From positions 12,200,819-12,264,818 of the forward strand of contig NC_087064.1 in NCBI RefSeq assembly GCF_963678635.1: DNA of 64,000 nt, read 5' to 3'. The position numbers were made by a program, and so were the translations under genes. The notes beneath the pieces were generated by a model. The model did no database searches and had not been told where the DNA came from. It saw only the letters and a program-made list of their open reading frames with translations. The stretch is from Symsagittifera roscoffensis. Lineage: Eukaryota > Xenacoelomorpha > Acoela > Convolutidae. Shown here in pieces: positions 26,260 to 38,492 of this stretch (position 1 is its first letter; every line of letters begins with the position of its first letter).

Positions 26260-26330
26260 GCATCGGTGGTTCAGTGGTAGAATTGTCGCCTCCCACGCGA
26301 TAGACCCGGTTTCGATTCCCGGCCGATGCA
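26260..26330 (+). tRNA. tRNA-Gly(CCC) candidate
   Basis: Body identical to 24586-24656, including T53 as the only stem defect. Seventh unit of the second 3,651-bp copy. TTTT occurs shortly after the body. Confidence 0.55.
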
Positions 26331-28236
26331 AAGCAACAAAGCAAAAAATTTTGCCGGAAAAGCGCAAACTTAAATGTTTTCATTTTTTGCTGTTTCACTG
26401 TCAAAAAAGAGGAAAATCAAAATATTCAGCTGAGCTCAAAACCTCAATTAGACTGAAACAAAGTTTTCATGATTTTGTTCAAAGTTTTGGATGAAAAAAT
26501 TGGATTGAAGAGCAAAACTTTGTTCAAACGATTAAAATAGTAAAAATCAAGCATCGCTGGTTCAGTGGTAGAAATTTCGCCAGCCACGCAATAGACCCGG
26601 GTCCGATTTCCGGCCGATACATAGCAAAAAAAATTTCCGAGGAAAGAGCAGTCTGAATCTTTTTTAATTTATCACTGTTCCACTGTCAAAAAAGAGGAAA
26701 TCTACTCAAATGAAAACTGTATTTTAAAACTCAAATGAATTGAATTGAATCGTTCATGATTTTGATTCAAAATATTGTTTACAAAAATGAATTGAAATGC
26801 AAAGTTTTTGTTCAAACGATTAACTTATTAATACAAGCATCAGTGGTTCAGTGGCAGGATTGTCGACTGCCAAGCAATATACCCGTGTTCGAGTCCCGGC
26901 CTATGCACCGCAGAAAGTTTTACTAGAAAAGCGCAAATTTAAAGTTTTTTTAATTTTTAATGTCCACTGTCAAAAAAGAGGAAACTACTGAAATACTCAG
27001 CTGAACTCAACCTCAATTAGATTGGATTGAAGAGCAAAACTTTGTTCAAACAATTAAAATAGTGTAAATCAAGAATTGGTGGTTCAGTGGTAGAGTTGTC
27101 GCCTGGCACACGATAGACCAGTGTTCAATTCGCGGGCGATGCATAGCAGAAAAAAATTCCTAAGAAAGAGCAGTCTTAAGCTTTTGTAATTTATTATTGT
27201 TCCACTTTCAAAAAAGAAAACTACACAAATGAATAAATGAAGTTCAAAACTCAAATGAAATGAATCATTCATGATTTTGATTCGAAAACTTGGTGAAAAA
27301 TTGAAATGAAGAGCAAAGTTTTTGTTCAAACGATTAAAACAGATAAAAAGCAAGCATCGGTGGTTCAGTTGTAGCATTGTTGCCTTCCACACAATAGACC
27401 ATGGTTCGATTCCCGGGCGATGCAAAGCAGAAAAGCAGAAAAAATTTTCTAGAAAAGCGCAATTTTACGTTCCTTCAATTTTTTATTGTGCCACTGTCAA
27501 AAAAAGAGGAAAACTACTCAAATAATTAGCTGAATTGGAAACCTCAATTAAAAGGAAACAAATTTTTCATGATTTTGATTCAACGCTTTGATGAAAAACT
27601 TGGATGATAGAGCAAAACTTTGCTGGAACGATTAGAGAATTTTAAATCAAGCATCGGTGGTTCAGTCGTAGAATTGTCGCCTGCCACGCGATAGACCCCA
27701 TTTCGATTCCCGTCCAATGCAAATCAGAAAAGCAGAAAAATTTTGCCGGAAAAGATCAAACTTAAATGTTTTCATTTTTTTTTGTTTTACTGTCAAAAAA
27801 GAGGAAACTATCAAAATATTCAGCTGAGCTCAAAATCTCAATTAGACTGAAACAAAGTTTTCATATTTTTGTTCAAAGTTTTGATGAAAAAAATGGATTG
27901 AAGAGCAAAATTTTGTTCAAACGATTAAAATAGTGTAAATCAAGCATCGGTGGTTCAGTTGTAGCATTGTCGCCTTCCACGCAATAGAAAATGGTTCGAT
28001 TCCCGGGCGATGCAAAGCAGAAAAACAGAAAAATTTTTCTAGAAAAGCGCAATTTTACGTTTTTTCATTTTTTTTTGTGCCACAGTCAAAAAAGAGGAAG
28101 ACTACTCAAATAATTAGCTGAATTGGAAATCAATTAAAATGAAACAAAGTTTTCATGATTTTGATTCAACGCTTTCATGAAAAACTTGGATGATAGAGCA
28201 AAACTTTGCTGGAACGATTAGAGCAGTTTAAATCAA

Positions 28237-28307
28237 GCATCGGTGGTTCAGTGGTAGAATTGTCGCCTCCCACGCGATAGACCCGGTTTCGATTCCCGGC
28301 CGATGCA
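28237..28307 (+). tRNA. tRNA-Gly(CCC) candidate
   Basis: Counterpart of 24586 one 3,651-bp period later, with the same body: 7/7 acceptor, U33, CCC and T53. Confidence 0.55.
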
Positions 28308-29909
28308 AAGCAACAAAGCAAAAAATTTTGCCGGAAAAGCGCAAACTTTAATGTTTTCATTTTTTGCTGTTTCACTGTCAAAAAAGAGGAAAATCAAAAT
28401 ATTCAGCTGAGCTCAAAACCTCAATTAGACTGAAACAAAGTTTTCATGATTTTGTTCAAAGTTTTGGATGAAAAAATTGAATTGAAGAGCAAAACTTTGT
28501 TCAAACGATTAAAATAGTGAAGAACAAGCATCGCTGGTTCAGTGGTAGAATTGTTGCCAGCCACGCGATAGACCCGGGCCCGATTTCCGGCCGATACATA
28601 GCAGAAAAAATTTCCGAGGAAAGAGCAGTCTGAATCTTTTTTAGTTTATCACTGTTCCACTGTCAAAAAAGAGGAAATCTACTCAAATGAAAACTTTATT
28701 TTAAAACTCAAATGAATTGAATCGTTCATGATTTTGATTCAAAGTATTGTTAAAAATTGAATTGAAATGCAAAGTTTTTGTTCAAACGGTGAACATATTA
28801 ATACAAGCATCAGTGGTTCAGTGGCAGAATTGTCGAATGCCAAGCAATATACCCGTGTTCGAGTCCCGGCCTATGCACCGCAGAAAGTTTTACTAGAAAA
28901 GCGCAAATTTTAAGTTTTGTAATTTTTACTGTCCACTGTCAAAAAAGAGGAAACTACTGAAATACTCAGCTGAACTCAACCTCAATTAGATTGGATTGAA
29001 GAGCAAAACTTTGTTCAAACGATTAAAATAGTGTAAATCAAGCATTGGTGGTTCAGTGGTAGAATTATCGCCTGGCACACGATAGACCAGTGTTCGATTC
29101 GCGTGCGATGCATAGCAGAAAAAAATCCTAAGAAAGAGCAGTCTTAAGCTTTTGTAACTTATTATTGTTCCACTTTCAAGAAAAAAAAACTACTCAAATG
29201 AATAGCTGAAGTTCAAAACTCAAATGAAATGAATCATTCATGATTTTGATTCGAAAACTTGGTGAAAAATTGAAATGAAGAGCAAAGTTTTTGTTCAAAC
29301 GATTAAAACAGATAAAAATCAAGCATCGGTGGTTCAGTTGTAGCATTGTTGCCTTCCACACAACAGACCATGGTTCGATTCCCGGGCAATGCAAAGCAGA
29401 AAAGCAGAAAAAATTTTCTAGAAAAGCGCAATTTTACGTTTATTCAATTTTTTATTGTGCCACTGTCAAAAAAGAGGAAAACTACTCAAATAATTAGCTA
29501 AATTGGAAACCTCAATTAAAAGGAAACAAAGTTTTCATGATTTTGATTCAACCCTTTGATGAAAAACTTGGATGATAGAGCAAAACTTTGTTCAAACTAT
29601 CAAAACAGATTACGTCAAGCATCGATGGTTCAGTCGTAGAATTGGCGCCTGCCACGCGATAAACCCGGTTTCCATTCCCGTCCGATGCAAATCTCAAAAG
29701 CAGAAAAAATTTGCCGCAAAAGCGCAAACTTAAATTTTTGCAACTTTTTACTGTTCCACTGTCAAAAAGAGGAAACTACTGAAATAGTTAACTGAATTGA
29801 ACCTCAATTAGAATGAAACAAATTTTTCATGATTTTGTTCGAAGTTTCGAAGAAAAAAATGGATTGAAGAGCAAAAATTTGTTCAAACGATTAAAATAGT
29901 GTAAATCAA

Positions 29910-29980
29910 GCATCGGTGGTTCAGTGGTAGAATTGTCGCCTCCCACGCGATAGACCCGGTTTCGATTCCCGGCCGATGCA
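29910..29980 (+). tRNA. tRNA-Gly(CCC) candidate
   Basis: Counterpart of 26260 one period later. Body unchanged, T53 the only stem break. Confidence 0.55.
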
Positions 29981-31439
29981 AAGCAACAAAGCAAAAAATT
30001 TTGCCGGAAAAGCGCAAACTTAAATGTTTTCATTTTTTGCTGTTTCACTGTCAAAAAAGAGGAAAATCAAAATATTCAGCTGAGCTCAAAACCTCAATTA
30101 GACTGAAACAAAGTTTTCATGATTTTGTTCAAAGTTTTTGATGAAAAAATTGGATTGAAGAGCAAAATTTTGTTCAAACGATTAAAATAGTAAAAATCAA
30201 GCATCGCTGGTTCAGTGGTAGAATTTTCGCCAGCCACGCAATAGACCCAGGTCCGATTTCCGGCCGATACATAGCAGAAAAAATTTCCGAGGAAAGAGCA
30301 GTCTGAATCTTTTTTAGTTTATCACTGTTCCACTGTCAAAAAAGAGGAAATCTACTCAAATGAAAACTTTATTTTAAAACTCAAATGAATTGAATCGTTC
30401 ATGATTTTGATTCAAAATATTGTTTACAAAAATGAATTGAAATGCAAAGTTTTTGTTCAAACGGTGAACTTATTAATACAAGCATCAGTGGTTCAGTGGC
30501 AGGATTGTCGACTGACAAGCAATATACCCGTGTTCGAGTCCCGGCCTATGCACCGCAGACAGTTTTACTAGAAAAGCGCAAATTTAAAGTTTTTTTTAAT
30601 TTTTACTGTCCACTGTCAAAAAAGAGGAAACTACTGAAATACTCAGCTGAACTCAACCTCAATTAGATTGGATTGAAGAGCAAAACTTTGTTCAAACAAT
30701 TAAAATAGTGTAAATCAAGAATTGGTGGTTCAGTGGTAGAATTGTCGCCTGGCACACGATAGACCAGTGTTCAACTCGCGGGCGATGCATAGCAGAAAAA
30801 AATTCCTAAGAAAGAGCAGTCTTAAGCTTTTGTAACTTATTATTGTTCCACTTTCAAAAAAGAAAACTACTCAAATGAATAAATGAAGTTCAAAACTCAA
30901 ATGAAATGAATCATTCATGATTTTGATTCGAAAACTTGGTGAAAAATTGAAATGAAGAGCAAAGTTTTTGTTCAAACGATTAAAACAGATAAAAAGCAAG
31001 CATCGGTGGTTCAGTTGTAGCATTGTTGCCTTCCACACAATAGACCATGGTTCGATTCCCGGGCGATGCAAAGCAGAAAAGCAAAAAAAAAATTTTCTAG
31101 AAAAGCGCAATTTTACGTTTTTTCAATTTTTTATTGTGCCACTGTCAAAAAAGAGGAAAACTACTCAAATAATTAGCTGAATTCGAAATCTCAATTAAAA
31201 AGAAACAAAGTTTTCATGATCTTGATTCAACGCTTTGATGAAAAACTTGGATGATAGAGCAAAACTTTGTTCAAACTATCAAAACAGATTACATCAAGCA
31301 TCGATGGTTCAGTCGTAGAAATGGCGCCTGCCACGCGATAGACCCGGTTTCGATTCCCGGCCGATGCAAAGCAGAAAAACAGAAAATTTTTTCTAAATAA
31401 GCGCAATTTTACCTTTTTTCAATTTTTTATTGTGCCACA

Positions 31440-31460
31440 GTCAAAAAAGTTTTACTAGAA
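31440..31460 (+). other. Linker-linker recombination junction
   Basis: The linker after body 31298 reaches CACAGTCAAAAAAG and then jumps to TTTTACTAGAAAAGCGC, which normally lies just after a Q-class body. One linker's 3' part and a Q body have been skipped, and a second linker core follows. The identical junction sits at about 41938, so it predates the 10.49-kb duplication. Confidence 0.75.
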
Positions 31461-32182
31461 AAGCGCAAATTTAAAGTTTTTTTTAATTTTTACTGTCCAC
31501 TGTCAAAAAAGAGGAAACTACTGAAATACTCAGCTGAACTCAACCTCAATTAGATTGGATTGAAGAGCAAAACTTTGTTCAAATAATTAAAATAGTGTAA
31601 ATCAAGAATTGGTGGTTCAGTGGTAGAATTGTCGCCTGGCACACGATAGACCAGTGTTCAATTCGCGGGCGATGCATAGCAGAAAACAATTCCTAAGAAA
31701 GAGCAGTCTTAAGCTTTTGTAACTTATTATTGTTCCACTTTCAAAAAAGAAAACTACTCAAATGAATAAATGAAGTTCAAAACTCAAATGAAATGAATCA
31801 TTCATGATTTTGATTCGAAAGCTTGGTGAAAAATTGAAATGAAGAGCAAAGTTTTTGTTCAAACGATTAAAACAGATAAAAAGCAAGCATCGGTGGTTCA
31901 GTTGTAGCATTGTTGCCTTCCACACAATAGACCATGGTTCGATTCCCGGGCGATGCAAAGCAGAAAAGCAGAAAAAATTTTCTAAAAAAGCGCAATTTTA
32001 TGTTTTTTCAATTTTTTATTGTGCCACAGTCAAAAAAGAGGAAAACTACTCAAATAATTAGCTGAATTGGAAACATCAATTAAAATGAAACAAAGTTTTC
32101 ATGATTTTGATTCAACGCTTTCATGAAAAACTTGAATGATAGAGCAAAACTTTGCTGGAACGATTAGAGCAGTTTAAATCAA

Positions 32183-32253
32183 GCATCGGTGGTTCAGTGG
32201 TAGAATTGTCGCCTCCCACGAGATAGACCCGGTTTCGATTCCCGGCCGATGCA
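32183..32253 (+). pseudogene. tRNA-Gly(CCC)-like unit
   Basis: Acceptor perfect and CCC with U33, but the anticodon stem 3' strand is GAGAT, breaking 30-40, and T53 is present. Its copy at 42671 shares the GAGAT change. Confidence 0.6.
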
Positions 32254-32478
32254 AAGCAGAAAAACAGAAAATTTTTTCTAAAAAAGCGCAATTTTACGTT
32301 TTTTCAATTTTTTATTGTGCCACAGTCAAAAAAGAGGAAAACTACTCAAATAATTAGCTAAATTGGAAACATCAATTAAAATGAAACAAAGTTTTCATGA
32401 TTTTGATTCAACGCTTTCATGAAAAACTTGGATGATAGAGCAAAACTTTGCTGGAACGATTAGAGCATTTTAAATCAA

Positions 32479-32549
32479 GCATCGGTGGTTCAGTGGTAGA
32501 ATTGTCGCCTCCCACGCGATAGACACGGTTTCGATTCCCGGCCGATGCA
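32479..32549 (+). pseudogene. tRNA-Gly(CCC)-like unit
   Basis: Acceptor and anticodon arms are perfect with CCC. The T stem starts ACGGT, mismatched at 49-65 and 53-61. This CCC unit directly follows another, the only such pair in the block. Confidence 0.6.
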
Positions 32550-34131
32550 AAGCAGCAAAGCAAAAAATTTTGCCGGAAAAGCGCAAACTTGAATGTTTTC
32601 ATTTTTTACTGTTTCACTGTCAAAAAAGAGGAAACTATCAAAATATTCAGCTGAGCTCAAAACCTCAATTAGACTGAAACAAGTTTTGATGAAAAAATTG
32701 GATTGAAGAGCAAAACTTTGTTCAAACGATTAAAATAGTAAAAATCAAGCATCGCTGGTTCAGTGGTAGAATTGTCGCCAGCCACGCAATAGACCCGGGT
32801 CCGATTTCCGGCCGATACATAGCAGAAAAAATTTCCGAGGAAAGAGCAGTCTTAATCTTTTTTAATTTATCACTGTTCCACTGTCAAAAAAAAGGAAATC
32901 TACTCAAATGAAAACTGTATTAAAAACTCAAATCAATTGGTTAGTTCATGATTTTGATTCAAAATATTGTTAAAAAATTGAATTGAAATGCAAAGTTTTT
33001 GTTCAAACGGTGAACATATTAATACAAGAATCAATGGTTCAGTGGCAGGATTGTCGACTGCCAAGCAATATACCCGTGTTCGAGTCCCGGCCTATGCACC
33101 GCAGAAAGTTTCACTAGAAAAGCGCAAATTTAAAGTTTTGTATTTTTTACTGTCCACTGTCAAAAAAGAGGAAACTACTGAAATACTCAGCTGAACTCAA
33201 CCTCAATTAGATTGGATTGAAGAGCAAAACTTGGTTCAAACGATTAAAATAGTGTAAATCAAGCATTGGTGGTTCAGTGGTAGAATTGTCGCCTGGCACA
33301 CGATAGACCAGTGTTCGATTCGCGGGCGATGCAAAGCAGAAAAAAATTCCTAAGAAAGAGCAGTCTTAAGCTTTTGTAACTTATTATTGTTCCACTTTCA
33401 AAAAAGAAAACTACTCAAATGAATAAATGAAGTTCAAAACTCAAATGAAATGAATAATTCATGATTTTGATTCGAAAACTTGGTGAAAAATTGAAATGAA
33501 GAGCAAAGTTTTTGTTCAAACGATTAAAACAGATAAAAATCAAGCATCAGTGGTTCAGTTGTAGCATTGTTGCCTTCCACACAATAGACCAAGGTTCGAT
33601 TCACGGGCGATGCAAAGCAGAAAAGCAGAAAAAATTTTCTAGAAAAGCGCAATTTTACGTTTCTTCAATTTTTTATTGTGCCACTGTCAAAAAAGAGGAA
33701 AACAACTCAAATAATTAGCTGAATTGGAAACCTCAATTAAAAGGAAACAAAGTTTTCATGATTTTGATTCAAAGCTTTGATGAAAATAATTGGATGATAG
33801 AGCAAAACTTTGCTGGAACAATTAAAGCAGTTAAAATCAAGCATCGGTGGTTCAGTTGTAGCATGGTCGCCTGCCACGCGATAGACCCAATTTCGATTCC
33901 CGTCTGATGCAAAGCAGAAAAGCAGAAAAATTTGCCGGAAAAACGCAAACTTAAATTTTTGCAACTTTTTACTGTTCCACTGTCAAAAAAGAGGAAACTA
34001 CTGAAATATTTAACTGAATTGAACCTCAATTAGAATGAAACAAATTTTTCATGATTTTGTTCGGAGTTTCGAAGAAAAATTTGGATTGAAGAGCAAAACT
34101 TTGTTCAAACGATTAAAATAGTGTAAATCAA

Positions 34132-34202
34132 GCATCGGTGGTTCAGTTGAAGCATTGTTGCCTTCCACGCAATAGAACATGGTTCGATTCCCGGGCGATG
34201 CA
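34132..34202 (+). pseudogene. tRNA-Gly(TCC)-like unit
   Basis: Anticodon arm GTTGC, CTTCCAC, GCAAT is paired with UCC. The D loop is AGTTGAA, the variable region AGAA, and the T stem CATGG/CCCGG has two mismatches. G7-G66 clash. Confidence 0.6.
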
Positions 34203-34427
34203 AAGCAGAAAAACAGAAAAATTTTTCTAAAAAAGCGCAATTTTACGTTTTTTCAATTTTTTATTGTGCCACTGTCAAAAAAGAGGAAAACTACTCAAAT
34301 AATTAGCTGAATTGGAAACATCAATTAAAATGAAACAAAGTTTTCATGATTTTGATTCAACGCTTTCATGAAAAACTTGGATGATAGAGCAAAAATTTGC
34401 AGGAACGATTAGAGCATTTTAAATCAA

Positions 34428-34498
34428 GCATCGCTGGTTCAGTGGTAGAATTGTCGCCTCCCACGCGATAGACCCGGTTTCGATTCCCGGCCGATGCA
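34428..34498 (+). pseudogene. tRNA-Gly(CCC)-like unit with acceptor mismatch
   Basis: The 5' strand is GCATCGC, so C7 faces C66, as in the A33 class. The anticodon arm is intact with CCC, and T53 is present. The 5' end looks like a transfer from an A33 unit. Confidence 0.6.
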
Positions 34499-35278
34499 AA
34501 GCAGCAAAGCAAAAAATTTTGCCGGAAAAGCGCAAACTTGAATGTTTTCATTTTTTACTGTTTCACTGTCAAAAAAGAGGAAACTATCAAAATATTCAGC
34601 TGAGCTCAAAACCTCAATTAGACTGAAACAAAGTTTTCATGATTTTGTTCAAAGTTTTGATGAAAAAATTGGATTGAAGAGCAAAACTTTGTTGAAACGA
34701 TTAAAATAGAGTAAATCAAGCATCGCTGGTTCAGTGGTAGAATTGTCGCCAGCCACGCGACAGACCCGGGTCCGATTTCCGGCCGATACATAGCAGAAAA
34801 AATTTCCGAGGAAAGAGCAGTCTTAACCTTTTGTAACTTATCACTGTTCCACTGTTAAAAAAGAGGAAATCTACGCAAATGAAAACTGTATTTTAAAACT
34901 CAAATGAATTGAATCATTCATGATTTTGATTCAAAATATTGTTAAAAAATTGAAACGAAGGGCAAAGTTTTTGTTCAAACGGTGAACATATTAATACAAG
35001 CATCAGTGGTTCAGTGGCAGGATTTTCGCCTGCCAAGCAATATACCCGTGTCCGAGTCCCGGCCTATGCAACGCAGAAAGTTTTCTAGAAAAGCGCAAGT
35101 TGAAAGTTTTGTTGTTTTTACTGTCCACTGTCAAAAAAGAGGAAACTACTGAAATACTCAGCTGAACTCAACCTCAATTAGAACGAAACAAATTTTTCAT
35201 GATTTTGTTCGAAGTTTCGAAAAAAAATTGGATTGAAGGGAAAAACTTTGTTCAAACGATTAAAATAGTGTAAATCAA

Positions 35279-35349
35279 GCATCGGTGGTTCAGTGGTAGA
35301 ATTGTCGCCTGCCACGCGATAGACCCGGGTTCGATTCCCGGCCGATGCA
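35279..35349 (+). tRNA. tRNA-Gly(GCC), structurally intact
   Basis: All 71 positions fit a eukaryotic tRNA-Gly. Acceptor GCATCGG/CCGATGC is 7/7. The D stem GTTC/GAAT has the usual G10-U25 and the loop AGTGGTA keeps G18G19. The anticodon stem GTCGC/GCGAT has one G-U, and the loop CTGCCAC has U33 and GCC. T stem CCGGG/CCCGG is 5/5 with loop TTCGATT, and A73 is the discriminator. The A box TGGTTCAGTGG and B box GGTTCGATTCC match the Pol III consensus. TTTT at 35368-35371 can terminate transcription. It would decode GGC/GGU. Its 10.49-kb partner is 45767-45837. Confidence 0.9.
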
Positions 35350-36127
35350 AAGCAGCAAAGCAAAAAATTTTACCGGAAAAGCGCAAACTTGAATGTTTTC
35401 ATTTTTACTGTTTCACTGTCAAAAAAGAGGAAACTATCAAAATATTCAGCTGAGCTCAAAACCTCAATTAGACTGAAACAAAGTTTTCATGATTTTGTTC
35501 AAAGTTTTGATGAAAAAATTGGATTGAAGAGCAAAACTTTGAAACGATTAAAATAGAGTAAATCAAGCATCGCTGGTTCAGTGGTAGAATTGTCGCCAGC
35601 CACGCGATAGACCCGGGTCCGATTTCCGGCCGATACATAGCAGAAATTATTTCCGTGGAAAGAGCAGTCTTAAACTTTTGTAACTTGTTACTGTTCCACT
35701 GTCAAAAAAGAGGAAAACTACTCAATTGAATAGCTGTATTTTAAAACTCAAATGAATTGAATCTTTCAAAGTTTTGATTCAAAATATTGTTAAAAAATTG
35801 AAATGAAGGGCAAAGTTTTTGTTCAAAAGGTGAGAAACTTAATTCAAGCATCAGTGGTTCAGTGGCAGGATTGTCGCCTGCCAAGAAATATACCCGTGTT
35901 CGAGTCCCGGCCGATGCAGCGCAGAGAGTTTTACTAGATAAGTGCAAGTTTAAATTTTTGTAATTTTACTGTCCACTGTCAAAAAGAGGAAAAAAACTGA
36001 AATATTCAGCTGAATTCAACCTCAATTAGAATGAAACAAAACTTACATGATTTTGTTCGAAGTTTTGATGAAAAGATTGGATTGAAGAGCAAAACTTTCT
36101 TCAAACTATCAAAACAGTTTACATCAA

Positions 36128-36198
36128 GCATCGGTGGTTCAATTGTAGAATTGTCGCCTAGCACGCGATAGACACGGGTTCGATTACCGGCCGATGCA
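36128..36198 (+). pseudogene. tRNA-Gly-derived unit with anticodon AGC
   Basis: Acceptor 7/7; anticodon stem GTCGC/GCGAT intact with loop CTAGCAC (AGC). The D loop AATTGTA loses G15 and G18. T stem ACGGG/ACCGG fails at 49-65 and 53-61. It sits in the third slot of an A33-Q-AGC-TCC tetramer. Confidence 0.65.
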
Positions 36199-36407
36199 TA
36201 GCAGAAAAAAATTCCTAAGAAAGAGCAGTCTTAAACTTTTGTAACTTATTACTGTTCCACTGTCAAAAAAGAAAACTACTCAATGAATAGCTGATGTTCA
36301 AAACTCAAATGAAATGAATCATTCATGATTTTGATTCAAAAATTCGGTGAAAAATTGAAATGAAGAGCAATGTTTTTGTTCAAACGATTAAAACAGATAA
36401 AAATCAT

Positions 36408-36478
36408 GCATCGGTGGTTCAGTTGTATCATTGTTGCCTGCCACGCGATAGACCCGGGTTCGATTCCCGGCCGATGCA
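36408..36478 (+). tRNA. Hybrid TCC/GCC-class tRNA-Gly(GCC) unit
   Basis: The 5' half is that of a TCC-class unit (AGTTGTATCATTGTTGC). From the anticodon loop on it is the intact GCC body (CTGCCAC, GCGAT, CCGGG/CCCGG, CCGATGCA). The anticodon stem still pairs through U29-G41. The acceptor and T stems are perfect. The D stem is broken at 12-23 and 13-22, and G18 is lost. The switch falls at or near the anticodon loop, as expected for conversion or crossover inside the tRNA body. TTTT is absent just downstream; the body is followed by AATGTTACC. Confidence 0.6.
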
Positions 36479-37259
36479 AAGCAGCAAAGCAAAAAATGTT
36501 ACCGGAAAAGCGCAAACTTGAATGTTTTCATTTTTACTGTTTCACTGTCAAAAAAAAGGAAACTATCAAAATATTCAGCTGAGCTCAAAACCTCAATTAG
36601 ACTGAAACAAAGTTTTCATGATTTTTTTCAAAGTTTTGATGAAAAAATTGGATTGAAGAGCAAAACTTTGTTGAAACGATTAAAATAGAGTAAATCAAGC
36701 ATCGCTGGTTCAGTGGTAGAATTGTCGCCAGCCACGCGATAGACCCGGGTCCGATTTCCGGCCGATACATAGCAGAAATTATTTCCGTGGAAAGAGCAGT
36801 CTTAAACTTTTCTAACTTGTTACTGTTCCACTGTCAAAAAAGAGGAAAAATACTCAATTGAATAGCTGTATTTTAAAACTCAAATGAATTGAATCTTTCA
36901 AAATTTTGATTCAAAATATTGTTAAAAAATTGAAATGAAGGGCAAAGTTTTTGTTCAAAAGGTGAGAAACTTAATTCAAGCATCAGTGGCTCAGTGGCAG
37001 GATTGTCGCCTGCCAAGAAATATACCCGTGTTCGAGTCCCGGCCGATGCAGCGCAGATAGTTTTACTAGAAAAGTGCAAGTTTAAATTTTTGTAATTTTA
37101 CTGTCCACTGTCAAAAAGAGGAAAAAAACTGAAATATTCAGCTGAATTCAACCTCAATTAGAATGAAACAAAACTTACATGATTTTGTTCGAAGTTTTGA
37201 TGAAAAGATTGGATTGAAGAGCAAAACTTTCTTCAAACTATCAAAACAGTTTACATCAA

Positions 37260-37330
37260 GCATCGGTGGTTCAATTGTAGAATTGTCGCCTAGCACGCGA
37301 TAGACACGGGTTCGATTACCGGCCGATGCA
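37260..37330 (+). pseudogene. tRNA-Gly-derived unit with anticodon AGC
   Basis: Same body as 36128, one tetramer (1,132 bases) later. Confidence 0.65.
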
Positions 37331-37539
37331 TAGCAGAAAAAAAATCCTAAGAAAGAGCAGTCTTAAACTTTTGTAACTTATTACTGTTCCACTGTCAAAA
37401 AAGAAAACTACTCAATGAATAGCTGATGTTCAAAACTCAAATGAAATGAATCATTCATGATTTTGATTCAAAAATTCGGTGAAAAATTGAAATGAAGAGC
37501 AAAGTTTTTGTTCAAACGATTAAAACAGATAAAAATCAT

Positions 37540-37610
37540 GCATCGGTGGTTCAGTTGTATCATTGTTGCCTTCCACGCAATAGACCTTGGTTCGATTCCC
37601 GGGCGATGCA
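37540..37610 (+). pseudogene. tRNA-Gly(TCC)-like unit with improved T stem
   Basis: The anticodon arm is fully paired with UCC. T stem CTTGG/CCCGG has one mismatch and one G-U, better than other TCC units. D stem GTTC/TCAT is broken at two pairs, and G7-G66 clash. TTTT is close downstream. Confidence 0.6.
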
Positions 37611-38421
37611 AAGCAGAAAAATTTTACTAGAAAAGCACAATTTTACGTTTCTTCAATTTTTTATTGTGCCATTGTCAAAAAAGAGGAATACTACTCAAAT
37701 AATTAGCTGAATTGGAAACCTCAATTAAAATGAAACAAAATTTTCATGATTTTGATTCAACGCTTTGATGAAAAACTTGGATGATAGAGCAAAACTTTGT
37801 TCAAACTATAAAACTATCAAAACAGATTACATCAAGCATCGGTGGTTCAGTCGTAGAATTGGCGCCTGCCACGCGATAGACCCGGTTTCCATTCCCGTCC
37901 GATGCAAATCACAAAAGCAGAAAAATTTTGCATGAAAAGCGCAAACTTAAATTTTTGCTACTTTTTACTGTTCCACTGTCAAAAAAGAGGAAACTACTGA
38001 AATATTCAACTGAATTGAACCTCAATTAGAATGAAACAAATGTTTCATGGTTTTGTTCGATGTTTCGAAGAAAAAAATGGATTGAAGAGCAAAAATTTGT
38101 TCAAACGATTAAAATAGTGTAAATCAAGCATCGGTGGTTCAGTTGTAGCATTGTCGCCTTCCACGCAATAGAAAATTGTTCGATTCCCGGGCGATGCAAA
38201 GCAGAAAAACAGAAAAATTTTTCTAGAAAAGAGCAATTTTACGTTTTTTTAATTTTTTTTTGTGCCACAGTCAAAAAAGAGGAAGACTACTCAAATAATT
38301 AGCTGAATTGGAAGTCAATTAAAATGAAACAAAGTTTTCATGATTTTGATTCAACGCTTTCATGAAAAACTTGGATGATAGAGCAAAACTTTGCTGGAAC
38401 GATTAGAGCAGTTGAAATCAA

Positions 38422-38492
38422 GCATCGGTGGTTCAGTGAAAGAATTGTCGCCTCCCACGCGATAGACCCGGTTTCGATTCCCGGCCGATGCA
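38422..38492 (+). pseudogene. tRNA-Gly(CCC)-like unit, D-loop G19 lost
   Basis: Acceptor and anticodon arms are perfect with CCC. The D loop reads AGTGAAA, removing G19, and T53 is present. Confidence 0.58.

Larger units (their letters stand above)
20301..31110 (+). repeat. 13-unit higher-order repeat of ~3,651 bp, about three copies
   Basis: Order: CCC, A33, Q, GGC, TCC, GCC-variant, then the same six again, then one extra TCC. Copy 1 starts: 20935, 21226, 21505, 21740, 22021, 22318, 22609, 22900, 23186, 23422, 23703, 24000, 24293. Copy 2: 24586, 24877, 25156, 25391, 25673, 25969, 26260, 26551, 26837, 27073, 27354, 27651, 27944. Copy 3, incomplete: 28237, 28528, 28807, 29042, 29323, 29619, 29910, 30201, 30482, 30719, 31000. 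Equivalent bodies are 3,645-3,652 bases apart. Units 20343 (TCC) and 20640 (GCC variant) precede copy 1. A33 means A at 33 with acceptor GCATCGC/CCGATAC. Q means GCATCAG with GGCAGG and loop CTGCCAA. The GCC variant has AGTCGTA, losing G18. Confidence 0.9.

Noticed and set aside
35279-35349. Selenocysteine or suppressor tRNA
   Set aside because: The intact units have GCC and a normal-length acceptor and variable region. They are ordinary tRNA-Gly.
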